DNA of 34,116 nucleotides, from positions 9,360 to 43,475 of the forward strand of contig NZ_AOIV01000043.1 in NCBI RefSeq assembly GCF_000337095.1. Direction: 5' to 3'. A program made the translations under genes and the position numbers. This DNA comes from Halogeometricum pallidum JCM 14848. GTDB taxonomy: Archaea; Halobacteriota; Halobacteria; Halobacteriales; Haloferacaceae. The notes beneath the pieces were generated by a model. That model was not told the origin of the DNA. It saw only the letters and a list, made by a program, of their open reading frames with translations, and made no database searches. Positions 1 through 7,530 of the stretch are shown piece by piece (within the stretch, counting starts at the first letter, position 1; every line of letters begins with the position of its first letter).

Positions 1-1122
1 CTCCCCGACGCGCCCGACCTCGCGGCGGAGACGCTCCGCTCGGCCGACGACCGACTCCTGCTCGCGGGCTACACGCTCTCTTCGGACCGCGTCGCGGACG
101 CCCTCCTCGCCGCCCATCGGCGGGGCGTCCGCGTGCGCGTTCTCGTCGAAGGGTCGCCCGTCGGCGGCGTCTCCCGCGCGCAGGCGGCGACGCTGGACCG
201 ACTCGCGGCGGCCGGCGTGCCGGTCGCCATCGTCTCCGGTCCGAAGGTGAAGTTCTCGTATCACCACGCGAAGTACGCCGTCGTCGACGACCGGTCGTTG
301 GTGCTCACGGAGAACTGGAAGCCGGCGGGCACCGGCGGTCGAGACAGTCGCGGGTGGGGCGTCCGCGTCGCCTCGAACCGAACCGCGGACGAACTCGCTG
401 CGGTGTTCGCGGCGGACTCGACGGGCCGCGGCGTCGTCGACTGGGAGTCCTTCCGCGACGGACGGGAGTTCGTCGACGACGCGCCCGCGACGGCGACGTA
501 CCCCGCGCGCTTCGCGCCCGAATCGGTCTGCGCGACGGAGGTGCGCGTCCTCACCACGCCCGGCAACGCGGGCGAGGCGGTGATTCGACGGGTGGACGGC
601 GCCGAGGAGCGAATCGCGGTCGTGAACCCCCGCATCGACCCCGACAGCCGGTTCTTCGCCGCCCTCGTCCGCGCGGCGCGGCGCGGCGTCTCGGTGCGGA
701 TACTCCTCTCGAACGCGTGGTACGACGAGGCGGAGAACGAGGCGGTGGTCGCCCGAGTCGAGGAACTTCGGAAGTCGGGCCTCCCTATCGAGGCGCGCAT
801 CGCCGACCCGCGGGGCCGGTTCGGCAAGGTGCACGCGAAGGGCGCCGTCGTCGACGGGGAGTTCGCCCTCGTGGGGAGTCTCAACTGGAACGACCACGCC
901 GCGACGGAGAACCGGGAGGTGGTGCTCGAACTGAGCGGGGACGGCCCGGCGGGCTACTACCGGCGGGCGTTCGACGCGGACTGGAACGCCGCGGGCGGGG
1001 GTGCCGGCGCACTCGGCGTCGCCGACGCCGACCGGACGACGTGGCTCCTCGTCGCCGGCGCACTCGCCTCCGCGGCGCTGGCCGGACTGATACTGAAAAA
1101 GGCGGTTCGGTTCGAGGGGTGA
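1..1122 (+). CDS. Phospholipase D-like (HKD) protein, 5' end missing
   Basis: The frame is open from the first base, so the N-terminus lies outside the window. Two HKD-type catalytic motifs are visible: HHAKYAVVDD (about base 262) and VHAKGAVVDG (about base 829). Each is followed by a conserved Asn-containing strand (ENW, SLNWN), as in two-motif members of the phospholipase D superfamily, which cleave phosphodiester bonds in lipids or nucleic acids. The C-terminus is a single hydrophobic helix followed by KKAVRFEG, which suggests a membrane-anchored enzyme with a short basic cytoplasmic end and the catalytic domain probably outside. The substrate cannot be told from sequence; nuclease and lipase are both possible. 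It converges on the RecJ-like gene. Confidence 0.85.
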   Translation, partial: LPDAPDLAAETLRSADDRLLLAGYTLSSDRVADALLAAHRRGVRVRVLVEGSPVGGVSRAQAATLDRLAAAGVPVAIVSGPKVKFSYHHAKYAVVDDRSLVLTENWKPAGTGGRDSRGWGVRVASNRTADELAAVFAADSTGRGVVDWESFRDGREFVDDAPATATYPARFAPESVCATEVRVLTTPGNAGEAVIRRVDGAEERIAVVNPRIDPDSRFFAALVRAARRGVSVRILLSNAWYDEAENEAVVARVEELRKSGLPIEARIADPRGRFGKVHAKGAVVDGEFALVGSLNWNDHAATENREVVLELSGDGPAGYYRRAFDADWNAAGGGAGALGVADADRTTWLLVAGALASAALAGLILKKAVRFEG

Positions 1123-1158
1123 GTCGACGCGACGACGAGTGCGCTACTCGGCGTCGAC
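1123..1158. terminator. Bulged inverted repeat at convergent gene ends
   Basis: GTCGACGC (1123-1130) pairs perfectly with GCGTCGAC (1151-1158). Inside it CGAGT (1136-1140) pairs with ACTCG (1146-1150) around a 5-nt loop, leaving a 5-nt bulge on one side. It begins right after the stop of the phospholipase D-like gene and contains the stop of the opposing RecJ-like gene. A role in 3'-end formation is inferred; no T-tract follows. Confidence 0.4.
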
Positions 1159-3066
1159 GGTCGCCTGCGTAGACAGTTCCGCGTCGAGTTCGGCGTCGGC
1201 CATCTTCTCGACGAGGCTGTCGATGACCTCGCTGCGCATCCCCTTCACGAACTTGATGGACCCGACGACGAGGTGGCCGCCGCCGGAGACGCCGCCGCCG
1301 ACGACTTCCTCGTTGAGTTCGGCGACCATCTGCGGGATGTCGAGGCGGACGCCATCCGAGCGGAGGACAGCGAAGTCCGGCCCGTAGCCGATGGTGATGA
1401 CGGGTTCCTGCATCTCCTGGACCTTCCGGTCGTGAATCTTCCCGGTCGTCTTCCCCGGCGCCGGGTAGGTGAAGCGGTGCGCCCACTCGTCTAAGTCGAT
1501 GGTGTACAGGTGCGCGTCGGAACTGAGCGTCTCGTGGTCGACGTGCGACTCGGCGGCTTCGAGTTGGCGGTCCACGTCGCGTTCGGCGCGGGTGGCGAGG
1601 AACTCGATCAGTTCCTCGTGGCGCGCCTCGTCGTCGCACCCGACGTTGAGCACGTCGTTGACGATGGACTGCCCGTCGCTGTAGCGGAGCCAGTGGGCCG
1701 CATAGTCGAGAGCCTCACCGATATCGAGCAGTTCCTCGCGGTCGTACCCCTCCGCCGCGGCGAGTTCGACGAAGTCGTCCATCGCCTCGGCCTTCGAGCG
1801 GTCCGAGAGGCCGGCGACGGCGGGGACGTGCTTCAACTCGTCCGTGAGCGAGGGGTCGATCATCCGCGCGAGTTCGACGCACATCATGCCCGTCGTGATG
1901 CGGTAGTCCTCGTCGTACAGGTAGGGGTTGACGTGGGCGTCCAGCAGGGGTTCGACCGCCTCGGGGTCGGGGTGGTGGTGGTCGACGACGGCGATGGGCA
2001 CGTCGTAGTGCGCGAGGTTCTCGTAGGCGGGCACGTCCTCCTCCGTCGACCCGTTGTCGAGCATGAGGAGGAAGGGGAGACGTTGGCCGTGTCGCGCGCG
2101 GCCCTCCAAGGCGAAGTTCAGGTCGCGGGTCACGTCCTCCATCTCGTAGAACGGCGCCTTCGAGGGGAGGCGCTTGATGAGATGTCGCGGTGCGTCGTCG
2201 TCGTCGTGCACGTCCGCGATGAAGTTCTCCAGGGCCAGTTGTACCGGGACGGACGCGCACATCCCGTCGCCGTCGGCGTGGTGGCGGACGCGGATGGGGC
2301 GGCCCTCGAGGACGGTCCGGCGCAGGAGGCGGGCCACGTCGCGCAGGTCCTCGCGGAGTTTCTCGAACTCGGGCCACTCGACGAGCGGTTCGACCTCGTT
2401 CGGTTCGGCGCGTTCTTCGAGGGCGGCGTCGAGGCGTTCGCGGGTCTCCGTGGCCGCCTCGTCGTCGAGTTTCATCATCGACTCGACCTCCAGTTGGAGG
2501 GCGTCCTCGTGGTTCTCGGCGGTGCCGCTGACGCGGACCACGTCGTCCAGTTCCACTTCGGGGTGCGCGCGGACGCCGGCGTCCTCGAAGGCGGCGGCCG
2601 AGACGATGCCGGTGTCGTCGGTGATGCGGAAGATGGTGGGGCCGCCGGTCTGTTTTATCTGCGCGACGACGCCCTCGACGAACGCCTCGTCACCCGGTTC
2701 GAGGTCCTCGATGGACGTGATGTCGGGTTCGTAGTCGACGGTGACTGTGCGGTAGTCGTCGAAACTCACCGTGTCGAACGCCACGTCGCCGTTCTCGCGG
2801 ACCTCTTCGAGGGCGACGACGAGGCGGTCGCCGACCTCGTAGGTGCGGTCGAGGTTCGACTCGTGGACGAGGCCGGACACTTCGTCGGAGATGTCGACGA
2901 AGATGCCGTACTCGACGACGCCGTTGACGACGGCGTGGTAGTTGGCGCCGACTTCGGTATCGTCGAGCGTGCAGTTCGGTGCGAGGTCGTAGACGACAGG
3001 TCGCGAGTCCGCGTCCGAATTCGAACCGGACTCGCCGCCGGAATCCCCGGCGTTTTCGACAGTCAT
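1144..3066 (-). CDS. RecJ-like DHH phosphoesterase with S1 and OB domains
   Basis: This 640-residue protein has the architecture of archaeal RecJ/GAN-type single-strand exonucleases. An acidic Ser/Asp-rich N-terminal tail of about 30 residues is followed by an S1 RNA-binding fold (about 36-100) and an OB fold of the tRNA/helicase type (about 120-200). The DHH domain carries HADGDG (263-268), LDN (336-338) and DHHH (362-365), which supply the Mn-binding residues. A C-terminal DHHA1 part carries the GGGH signature (about 595-598). Family members degrade single-stranded DNA or RNA 5' to 3' and act in repair or with the replication GINS-CMG complex. Haloarchaea carry several paralogues and I cannot say which one this is. 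The ATG lies about 28 nt from a TATA-like stretch at 3091-3098, which supports this start. Confidence 0.88.
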   Translation of the reverse strand: MTVENAGDSGGESGSNSDADSRPVVYDLAPNCTLDDTEVGANYHAVVNGVVEYGIFVDISDEVSGLVHESNLDRTYEVGDRLVVALEEVRENGDVAFDTVSFDDYRTVTVDYEPDITSIEDLEPGDEAFVEGVVAQIKQTGGPTIFRITDDTGIVSAAAFEDAGVRAHPEVELDDVVRVSGTAENHEDALQLEVESMMKLDDEAATETRERLDAALEERAEPNEVEPLVEWPEFEKLREDLRDVARLLRRTVLEGRPIRVRHHADGDGMCASVPVQLALENFIADVHDDDDAPRHLIKRLPSKAPFYEMEDVTRDLNFALEGRARHGQRLPFLLMLDNGSTEEDVPAYENLAHYDVPIAVVDHHHPDPEAVEPLLDAHVNPYLYDEDYRITTGMMCVELARMIDPSLTDELKHVPAVAGLSDRSKAEAMDDFVELAAAEGYDREELLDIGEALDYAAHWLRYSDGQSIVNDVLNVGCDDEARHEELIEFLATRAERDVDRQLEAAESHVDHETLSSDAHLYTIDLDEWAHRFTYPAPGKTTGKIHDRKVQEMQEPVITIGYGPDFAVLRSDGVRLDIPQMVAELNEEVVGGGVSGGGHLVVGSIKFVKGMRSEVIDSLVEKMADAELDAELSTQATVDAE

Positions 3067-3090
3067 AGTGGGAAGAAATCGTGGCCGCCG

Positions 3091-3098
3091 GTTAAGAC
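3091..3098 (-). promoter_or_regulatory. TATA-like box of the RecJ-like gene
   Basis: Read on the minus strand this is GTCTTAAC, centred about 28 nt before the ATG at 3066. That is the spacing expected for a leaderless haloarchaeal transcript. Confidence 0.45.
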
Positions 3099-3160
3099 TT
3101 TACATGCGCGTCCGGGGCCGACGCGCCCGAATCCGTCCTGCCTGTCGGCCGCCGCGCGCC

Positions 3161-4039
3161 TCAGTATCCCAGTTCGCGAAGCGACCTGCGGAGGCGCGGA
3201 AGGTAGGCGTCGCCGAAGTGTCTGACGTGTTCGATGAGGGGGTGGACGCCGTAGACGGCGGCCCGCGTCTCGAAGAACCCCTCCTCGATTCCGCGACGTT
3301 CGTCGTACCGGTCGAAGAAGTCGTCGCCGAACGACCCGAACAGGGCGACGTACGCGAGTTCTATCTCGGGGTGTCCGTAGTACGTCGCGGGGTCGATGAA
3401 CGCCCGCACCTCGCCGTCGCGGACGATAACGTTCTCCCGCCACACGTCGCCGTGGACGAGGGCGGGGGCGTCGGGTTCGGTCAGGAGCGAATCGAGGTCC
3501 GAGGCGAGAGCGCCCACCCGCTCTCTGTCCGAAGTCGGGAGCTTTCCCTCGGCGACGCAGGCGTCGGCGCAATCGAGCAGGCGGTGTTCGCGGAAGAACT
3601 CGACCCACGAGTCGGTCCACGGGTTCGGGAGGGCGAACGCGCCGCTGAGCGTGTCGAACGGGAACCCCGACCGGTCGGCGGTCACGCCGTGAAGCGCGGC
3701 GAGGTGGTCCGCCGCGTCGCGTTCGACCGACCGGGTGACGCGGCCGTCCCCCTCGACGTACGCCATGAACAGCAGGTCGTCGGACGCGTCGTACACCTCG
3801 GGGACCGGCAGCGACGACTCCGCGGCGAGGTAGCGGAGCATCCGGGCTTCGACCGATAGCGGCGTGTCGCCGACTTTCGCCACGACCGGGTCGCGGTCGG
3901 CGAAGTCGACTCGGTAGACCGTTCCCACCTCGCCGCCGTCGAGTTCGGTGAGCGTCGAGACGGGCGATTCGAACCGCGATTCGGCGCGGGCGCGGATCGC
4001 TTCCGGTTCGGGGGGCGTCTCGTCCGTCGCGTCGGTCAT
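3161..4039 (-). CDS. Fructosamine kinase family protein (APH-like fold)
   Basis: This 292-residue kinase belongs to the fructosamine/ketosamine-3-kinase family. Members phosphorylate sugars attached to protein amino groups so that the adduct falls off, a deglycation repair role, or phosphorylate small ketosamines. Visible motifs are a nucleotide-binding Lys in VVAKVG (K55), the catalytic loop HGDVWREN (196-203) and the metal-binding segment IDPATYYGHPEIELA (215-229), which is diagnostic of this family within the aminoglycoside-phosphotransferase fold. The frame stays open 56 codons upstream, but the start at 4039 was chosen because similarity to the family begins there and the upstream extension is Arg/Ser-rich. 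It is divergent from the JAMM gene. The true substrate is unknown. Confidence 0.85.
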   Translation of the reverse strand: MTDATDETPPEPEAIRARAESRFESPVSTLTELDGGEVGTVYRVDFADRDPVVAKVGDTPLSVEARMLRYLAAESSLPVPEVYDASDDLLFMAYVEGDGRVTRSVERDAADHLAALHGVTADRSGFPFDTLSGAFALPNPWTDSWVEFFREHRLLDCADACVAEGKLPTSDRERVGALASDLDSLLTEPDAPALVHGDVWRENVIVRDGEVRAFIDPATYYGHPEIELAYVALFGSFGDDFFDRYDERRGIEEGFFETRAAVYGVHPLIEHVRHFGDAYLPRLRRSLRELGY

Positions 4040-4067
4040 GCCTCCGCGTTCGCGGCCCGCATCCCTG

Positions 4068-4128
4068 AGCGTGACGCTTCGGCCATCGTACCGCAGTCGT
4101 GCGGTTTCCTCGGTTCCCGGACCGGAAC
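4068..4128. promoter_or_regulatory. Three inverted repeats in a divergent promoter region
   Basis: Three perfect short inverted repeats lie between the fructosamine-kinase and JAMM starts: AGCGT-G-ACGCT (4068-4078), ACCGCA-GTCG-TGCGGT (4090-4105) and GTTCC-N6-GGAAC (4113-4128). The last one touches the TATA-like CTTAGA upstream of the JAMM gene. Operator function is inferred from position only; short inverted repeats arise often by chance in GC-rich DNA. Confidence 0.35.
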
Positions 4129-4158
4129 TCTTAGATGCCGACGCGCCGGACGTTGCGT

Positions 4159-4653
4159 ATGCGCCTCTTCCGGTCGAAGGAGATTCTCGGAATCGCCGAG
4201 GAGGCACTCGACTTCGCGTTGGAAGCGTCGAAGGAGACCCACCCGAACGAGTACATGGGCTTTCTCCGCGGGGAGGACGCCCGCCGCGTCGGCCTCGACG
4301 AGTCGGGCACCGTCATCACGGACGTGCTCATCATCCCCGGGACGACGTCCGACCCCGTCAGCGCCACCGTGCGCTCGGATATGATTCCGAACGACATGCA
4401 GGCGGTGGGGTCGATTCACTCGCACCCCAACGGCGTCCTCCGCCCGAGCGACGCCGACCTCGACACGTTCGGGCAGGGCCGGGTGCACATCATCGTCGGT
4501 CACCCCTATCGGCGCAGCGACTGGCGCGTGTTCGACCAGGAGGGCAAGCCGACGACTCTCGACGTCCTCGACGTCGACCTCCCCGACCCCGAATCGTTCT
4601 TCGACTTCGACGAGGCGGACCTCGGTCTGGACCTCGACGACGAGGACGCCTGA
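4159..4653 (+). CDS. JAMM/MPN+ metalloprotease
   Basis: This 164-residue protein carries a complete JAMM zinc-protease signature: Glu31 in NEYMGF, then [14 protein letters not shown] with His87, His89, Ser97 and Asp100 in exact H-x-H-x7-S-x2-D spacing. Archaeal JAMM enzymes remove ubiquitin-like SAMP modifiers from target proteins or process their precursors (desampylation), so that is the best inferred role. An in-frame ATG at 4135 would add eight residues. The ATG at 4159 was preferred because the AT-rich box at about 4128-4134 is about 27 nt before it, and because 4135 directly follows that box. The C-terminus is a highly acidic tail. The stop codon is one base before the ribL start, so the two genes are probably co-transcribed and translationally coupled. 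Confidence 0.88.
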   Translation: MRLFRSKEILGIAEEALDFALEASKETHPNEYMGFLRGEDARRVGLDESGTVITDVLIIPGTTSDPVSATVRSDMIPNDMQAVGSIHSHPNGVLRPSDADLDTFGQGRVHIIVGHPYRRSDWRVFDQEGKPTTLDVLDVDLPDPESFFDFDEADLGLDLDDEDA

Positions 4654-4654
4654 C

Positions 4655-5104
4655 GTGACGCGACGCGTCATCGCGCAGGGGACGTTCGACATCCTCCACC
4701 CCGGTCACGTCCATTACCTGCGCGACGCCGCCGCCCTCGGCGACGAACTGCACGTTATCGTCGCCCGCCGGGAGAACGTCACTCACAAGCGAAAACCCGT
4801 CCTGCCGGACCGCCAGCGCCGCGACATGGTCGACGCCCTCTCGATGGTCACCGAAGCGCATCTCGGTCACCGCGAGGACATCTTCGTCCCCATCGAGCGC
4901 ATCCGCCCGGACGTCATCGTCCTCGGCCACGACCAACACCACGACGCCGACGGCATCCGCGAGGCCCTCGCCGGCCGCGGCATCGACTGCGAGGTGACGC
5001 GCGCCTCCGCGCGCGAACCCGGCTACGAGGACGAACTGCTCTCGACCGGCCGCATCATCGACCGCGTCCTCGAAGAACGCGGGGACGCCGCCTCCGAGAA
5101 CTGA
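4655..5104 (+). CDS. ribL: FAD synthase (archaeal RibL-type nucleotidyltransferase)
   Basis: This 149-residue cytidylyltransferase-fold protein starts with [17 protein letters not shown], containing the HxGH motif (15-18) that binds the nucleotide triphosphate. RibL-type archaeal enzymes transfer AMP from ATP to FMN to make FAD, replacing the unrelated bacterial RibF. Length and motif spacing fit that family; a related glycerol-3-phosphate-type cytidylyltransferase is a less likely alternative. The start is GTG, one base after the JAMM stop, so it is probably the second gene of a two-gene operon. An inverted repeat follows immediately at 5105-5140. Confidence 0.85.
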   Translation: MTRRVIAQGTFDILHPGHVHYLRDAAALGDELHVIVARRENVTHKRKPVLPDRQRRDMVDALSMVTEAHLGHREDIFVPIERIRPDVIVLGHDQHHDADGIREALAGRGIDCEVTRASAREPGYEDELLSTGRIIDRVLEERGDAASEN

Positions 5105-5140
5105 GCTCTCGTCGCCTGTCGGAGAGAGAACGCCGAGAGC
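5105..5140. terminator. Inverted repeat downstream of ribL
   Basis: GCTCTCGTCG (5105-5114) pairs with CGCCGAGAGC (5131-5140) in nine of ten positions around a 16-nt spacer. It starts directly after the ribL stop and faces the convergent coxB gene. Terminator or 3'-end processing hairpin is inferred; no T-tract follows. Confidence 0.4.
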
Positions 5141-5218
5141 GACGCGGCCGACGGACCGGGCGCTCGAGGGGAGACGAAGAGAACGAACCGCGGAGAAGGA
5201 CCGACGAGCGTTAATCGC

Positions 5219-5998
5219 TTACTGCGCCAGTGCGGGGGCGGACGCCGACGCGGGTGCCTCGACGCTACCGCTGTTGCCGCCGCCGCTACTGCTGTTCTGC
5301 TGTTCTGCGACCCAGTTTTGGTACTCCTGTTGGGAGACGACTTCGACCGTGAAGTACATCTGCGAGTGGGAGACGCCGCAGAACTCCGAACAGTAGCCCT
5401 GGTACTCCCCTTCCTCGTAGGGCACCGTCTTCACCGTATTTATCTGCCCCGGGAAGGCGTCGATCTTCATCGCCAACTCGGGGACGTGGAAGCCGTGTAT
5501 CACGTCCCTGGAGGTGACGTGAACCACCACCGGTCTGTCCTTCGGCACCACTATCTGCGTGCCCGTGCTGAAGTTACCCTCCTCGGGGTAGGACATCTCC
5601 CAGCCCCACTGGTACGCCTCGGCGTGGACGACGACCGGTTCCTCCTGCATGTCGGCCGCGTCGGACCCGGGATAGGTGACGTTCTCGTTCGCCAGCACGC
5701 CGTAGGAGGCGACGCCGACGAACAGGAGGATGATGGCCGTGGCGATGGTCCAGGTGATTTCGAGCCGCCGGTTCTCCTTCGTCGGGAGCGGGTTGTCGTT
5801 CTTCCGGAACTTCACCACCGCGTAGAGGAGGATGACCTCGACGAGGACGGTGATGGGAATGGCGATGTACAGAAGCTTGCTGTTCAGCTCGTTGATGAGT
5901 TCGGCGCTCGCCGACGCCTGCGCCGCGGCGGGGTCCGCGAACGCCGCCAGAACGAGCACTGAGAACGCGGAAACGAGCGCTAAACGCGTCTTTCGCAT
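5219..5998 (-). CDS. coxB: Cytochrome c oxidase subunit II (CuA subunit)
   Basis: This 259-residue protein accepts electrons at the binuclear CuA centre of a heme-copper oxidase. It has a signal-like hydrophobic N-terminus (1-27, ending AAAQ), two transmembrane helices (about 42-62 and 83-103) and an extracellular cupredoxin domain. All CuA ligands are present: His168 in HGFHVPEL and the cluster CSEFCGVSHSQM, giving Cys203, Glu205, Cys207, His211 and Met214. No lipobox Cys is seen. The C-terminus after about 235 is a low-complexity Ser/Gly/Ala tail. It is divergent from the heme O synthase gene, consistent with shared assembly of one terminal oxidase; subunit I is not in the window. Confidence 0.95.
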   Translation of the reverse strand: MRKTRLALVSAFSVLVLAAFADPAAAQASASAELINELNSKLLYIAIPITVLVEVILLYAVVKFRKNDNPLPTKENRRLEITWTIATAIILLFVGVASYGVLANENVTYPGSDAADMQEEPVVVHAEAYQWGWEMSYPEEGNFSTGTQIVVPKDRPVVVHVTSRDVIHGFHVPELAMKIDAFPGQINTVKTVPYEEGEYQGYCSEFCGVSHSQMYFTVEVVSQQEYQNWVAEQQNSSSGGGNSGSVEAPASASAPALAQ

Positions 5999-6023
5999 CT
6001 TATCGCACGGTTGGGAACAAGCG

Positions 6024-6031
6024 CCTAAATA
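6024..6031 (-). promoter_or_regulatory. TATA-like box of coxB
   Basis: On the minus strand this reads as an ATTTAGG-type box centred about 29 nt before the coxB ATG at 5998, implying a leaderless or nearly leaderless mRNA. Confidence 0.5.
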
Positions 6032-6049
6032 GTTGCTGTCTTTTCGTCG

Positions 6050-6069
6050 CGCGGTCGTCCGGAACCGCG
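6050..6069. promoter_or_regulatory. Inverted repeat midway between the coxB and ctaB promoters
   Basis: CGCGGT (6050-6055) pairs perfectly with ACCGCG (6064-6069). The spacer contains a second small palindrome, TCCGGA (6058-6063). It is centred roughly 26-32 bp from both TATA-like boxes, so a shared operator for the divergent oxidase genes is plausible but unproven. Confidence 0.35.
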
Positions 6070-6081
6070 AAAGCGCGGGTC

Positions 6082-6088
6082 CTAAATA
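6082..6088 (+). promoter_or_regulatory. TATA-like box and Shine-Dalgarno site of the ctaB fusion gene
   Basis: CTAAATA at 6082-6088 places the transcript start near 6110. GGTGA at 6111-6115, six nt before the GTG start at 6122, matches the haloarchaeal 16S 3' end. If the start site is as predicted, that site lies at the very 5' end of the message. Confidence 0.45.
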
Positions 6089-6121
6089 CGCCGCCTCCGA
6101 ACGGACCGTAGGTGACTACTC

Positions 6122-7528
6122 GTGGAATCGAACCGAACGCACGACCGTTTTCACGGCCTCCTGGCGGCGACCGCCATGGGGGTCTATCTCCTGCTCCTCG
6201 TCGGCGCGACGACGGCGCTCACCGACGCCGCGGCGGCCTGCACCGCGTGGCCCGTCTGCGGTGACGGCTTCACCGCGCCGACCACCGCCGACGGGTGGCT
6301 CGCGGTCGGCCACCGACTCGCGGCCGTCCTCGTCGGCGTCCTCGGCGTCGTCACGCTGGTCGTCGGCGTCCGCGCCGACGTGAGCCGACGCGTCCTCGGC
6401 GCGATGGTCGTCGCCGGCCTCCTCTATCCCGTACAGGCCGCCCTCGGCGCGTTCGTCGCCGTCGCGGGGCCGTCGACGACGCTATCGACCGCCCACCTCA
6501 CGGTGGGGATGGGCATCTTCGGCGGCCTCGTCGCCGCCCTCGCGTGGACGCTGGAGGCCGACACCGGCGACCCGACCGACCGCCCCGAGAGCGCGCCCGA
6601 ACCGGACCTCCCGCCGGAGCGAACCCACGACCCGACCGTGCCGACCGACCCCGTCGAACGCGCGAAGGCGACCGCCTACGCGTACTTCCGGCTGATGAAG
6701 CCGCGGCTGATGTGGCTGCTCTGTCTCGTCGCCTCGGCGGGCATGGCGCTGGCGACGACGACGAACGTGGGCCTCACGCCCGAAATCGTCCTCGCCACCC
6801 TCGGCGGCGGCGTCCTCTCCATCGGCGCCTCGGGCACGTTCAACCACGTCCTCGAACGCGACATCGACCGCCGGATGGAGCGGACCAGCGACCGACCGCT
6901 CGCCGTGGACCTCGTCCCCGTCCGGCACGCCGTCGCGTTCGGCCTCCTCCTGGCGGCCGCCTCGGTGGCGCTGTTCGCGTGGGTGAACGCCCTCGCGGCC
7001 GTCCTCGGCGTCGGCGCCATCCTCTTTTACAGCGTCGTCTACACGCTCATCCTGAAACCGAACACGGTGCAGAACACCGTCATCGGCGGCGCGGCGGGCG
7101 CGCTCCCGGCGCTCATCGGCTGGGTGGCCGTCACCGGCTCCGTCGGCCTCGGCGGCCTCGCGCTCGCGGCGGTCATCTTCCTGTGGACCCCCGCGCACTT
7201 CTACAACCTCGCCCTGGCCTACAAGGACGACTACGCCCGCGGCGGCTTCCCGATGATGCCCGTCGTCCGCGGCGAGACGGCGACCAGAAAGCACACGCTG
7301 TGGTACCTCGGTGCGACGCTCGTCGCCGCCGGCGCGCTGGCGGCGATGGAGGGCCTCGGTCTCCTCTACGCGCTGACAAGCATCGTCTTCGGCGGCGTCT
7401 TCCTCTACTTCGTCGTCCGCCTGCACTACGAACAGACCCAGTCGGCGGCGCTCAGGTCGTTCCACGCGTCGAACGCCTACCTCGGCACGCTGCTCCTCGC
7501 CGTCGTCGTCGACACGCTGGCCCTCTGA
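6122..7528 (+). CDS. ctaB: Heme O synthase (CtaB) with an N-terminal CtaA-like domain
   Basis: This 468-residue polytopic protein has two parts. Residues about 10-145 resemble half of heme A synthase CtaA/Cox15: a Cys pair around Trp-Pro (Cys40, Cys46), His64 in VGHRL and His125 in STAHLTVG, the type of residue that binds heme in that family. After a Pro/Asp-rich linker (about 148-180), residues 185-468 are a UbiA-type prenyltransferase. Its Mg-diphosphate motif is N241-H-V-L-E-R-D247-I-D249, and YKDDYARGGFPMMPVVRG is a second loop. It farnesylates protoheme to heme O, the first step to heme A for the oxidase. The GTG start is supported by GGTGA six nt upstream. Whether the N-terminal part still oxidises heme O is unknown. 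Confidence 0.9.
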   Translation: MESNRTHDRFHGLLAATAMGVYLLLLVGATTALTDAAAACTAWPVCGDGFTAPTTADGWLAVGHRLAAVLVGVLGVVTLVVGVRADVSRRVLGAMVVAGLLYPVQAALGAFVAVAGPSTTLSTAHLTVGMGIFGGLVAALAWTLEADTGDPTDRPESAPEPDLPPERTHDPTVPTDPVERAKATAYAYFRLMKPRLMWLLCLVASAGMALATTTNVGLTPEIVLATLGGGVLSIGASGTFNHVLERDIDRRMERTSDRPLAVDLVPVRHAVAFGLLLAAASVALFAWVNALAAVLGVGAILFYSVVYTLILKPNTVQNTVIGGAAGALPALIGWVAVTGSVGLGGLALAAVIFLWTPAHFYNLALAYKDDYARGGFPMMPVVRGETATRKHTLWYLGATLVAAGALAAMEGLGLLYALTSIVFGGVFLYFVVRLHYEQTQSAALRSFHASNAYLGTLLLAVVVDTLAL

Positions 7529-7530
7529 CC

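Noticed and set aside
1510-3225. 571-codon plus-strand frame over the RecJ-like gene
   Set aside because: Val/Glu/Gly-rich antisense shadow; the minus-strand frame has S1, OB, DHH and DHHA1 motifs in order.
6295-7530. Long plus-strand frame upstream of and in frame with the Cys-motif membrane protein
   Set aside because: The 412 codons before 7531 are an Arg/Pro-rich shadow of ctaB; the membrane protein starts at the GTG two bases after the ctaB stop.
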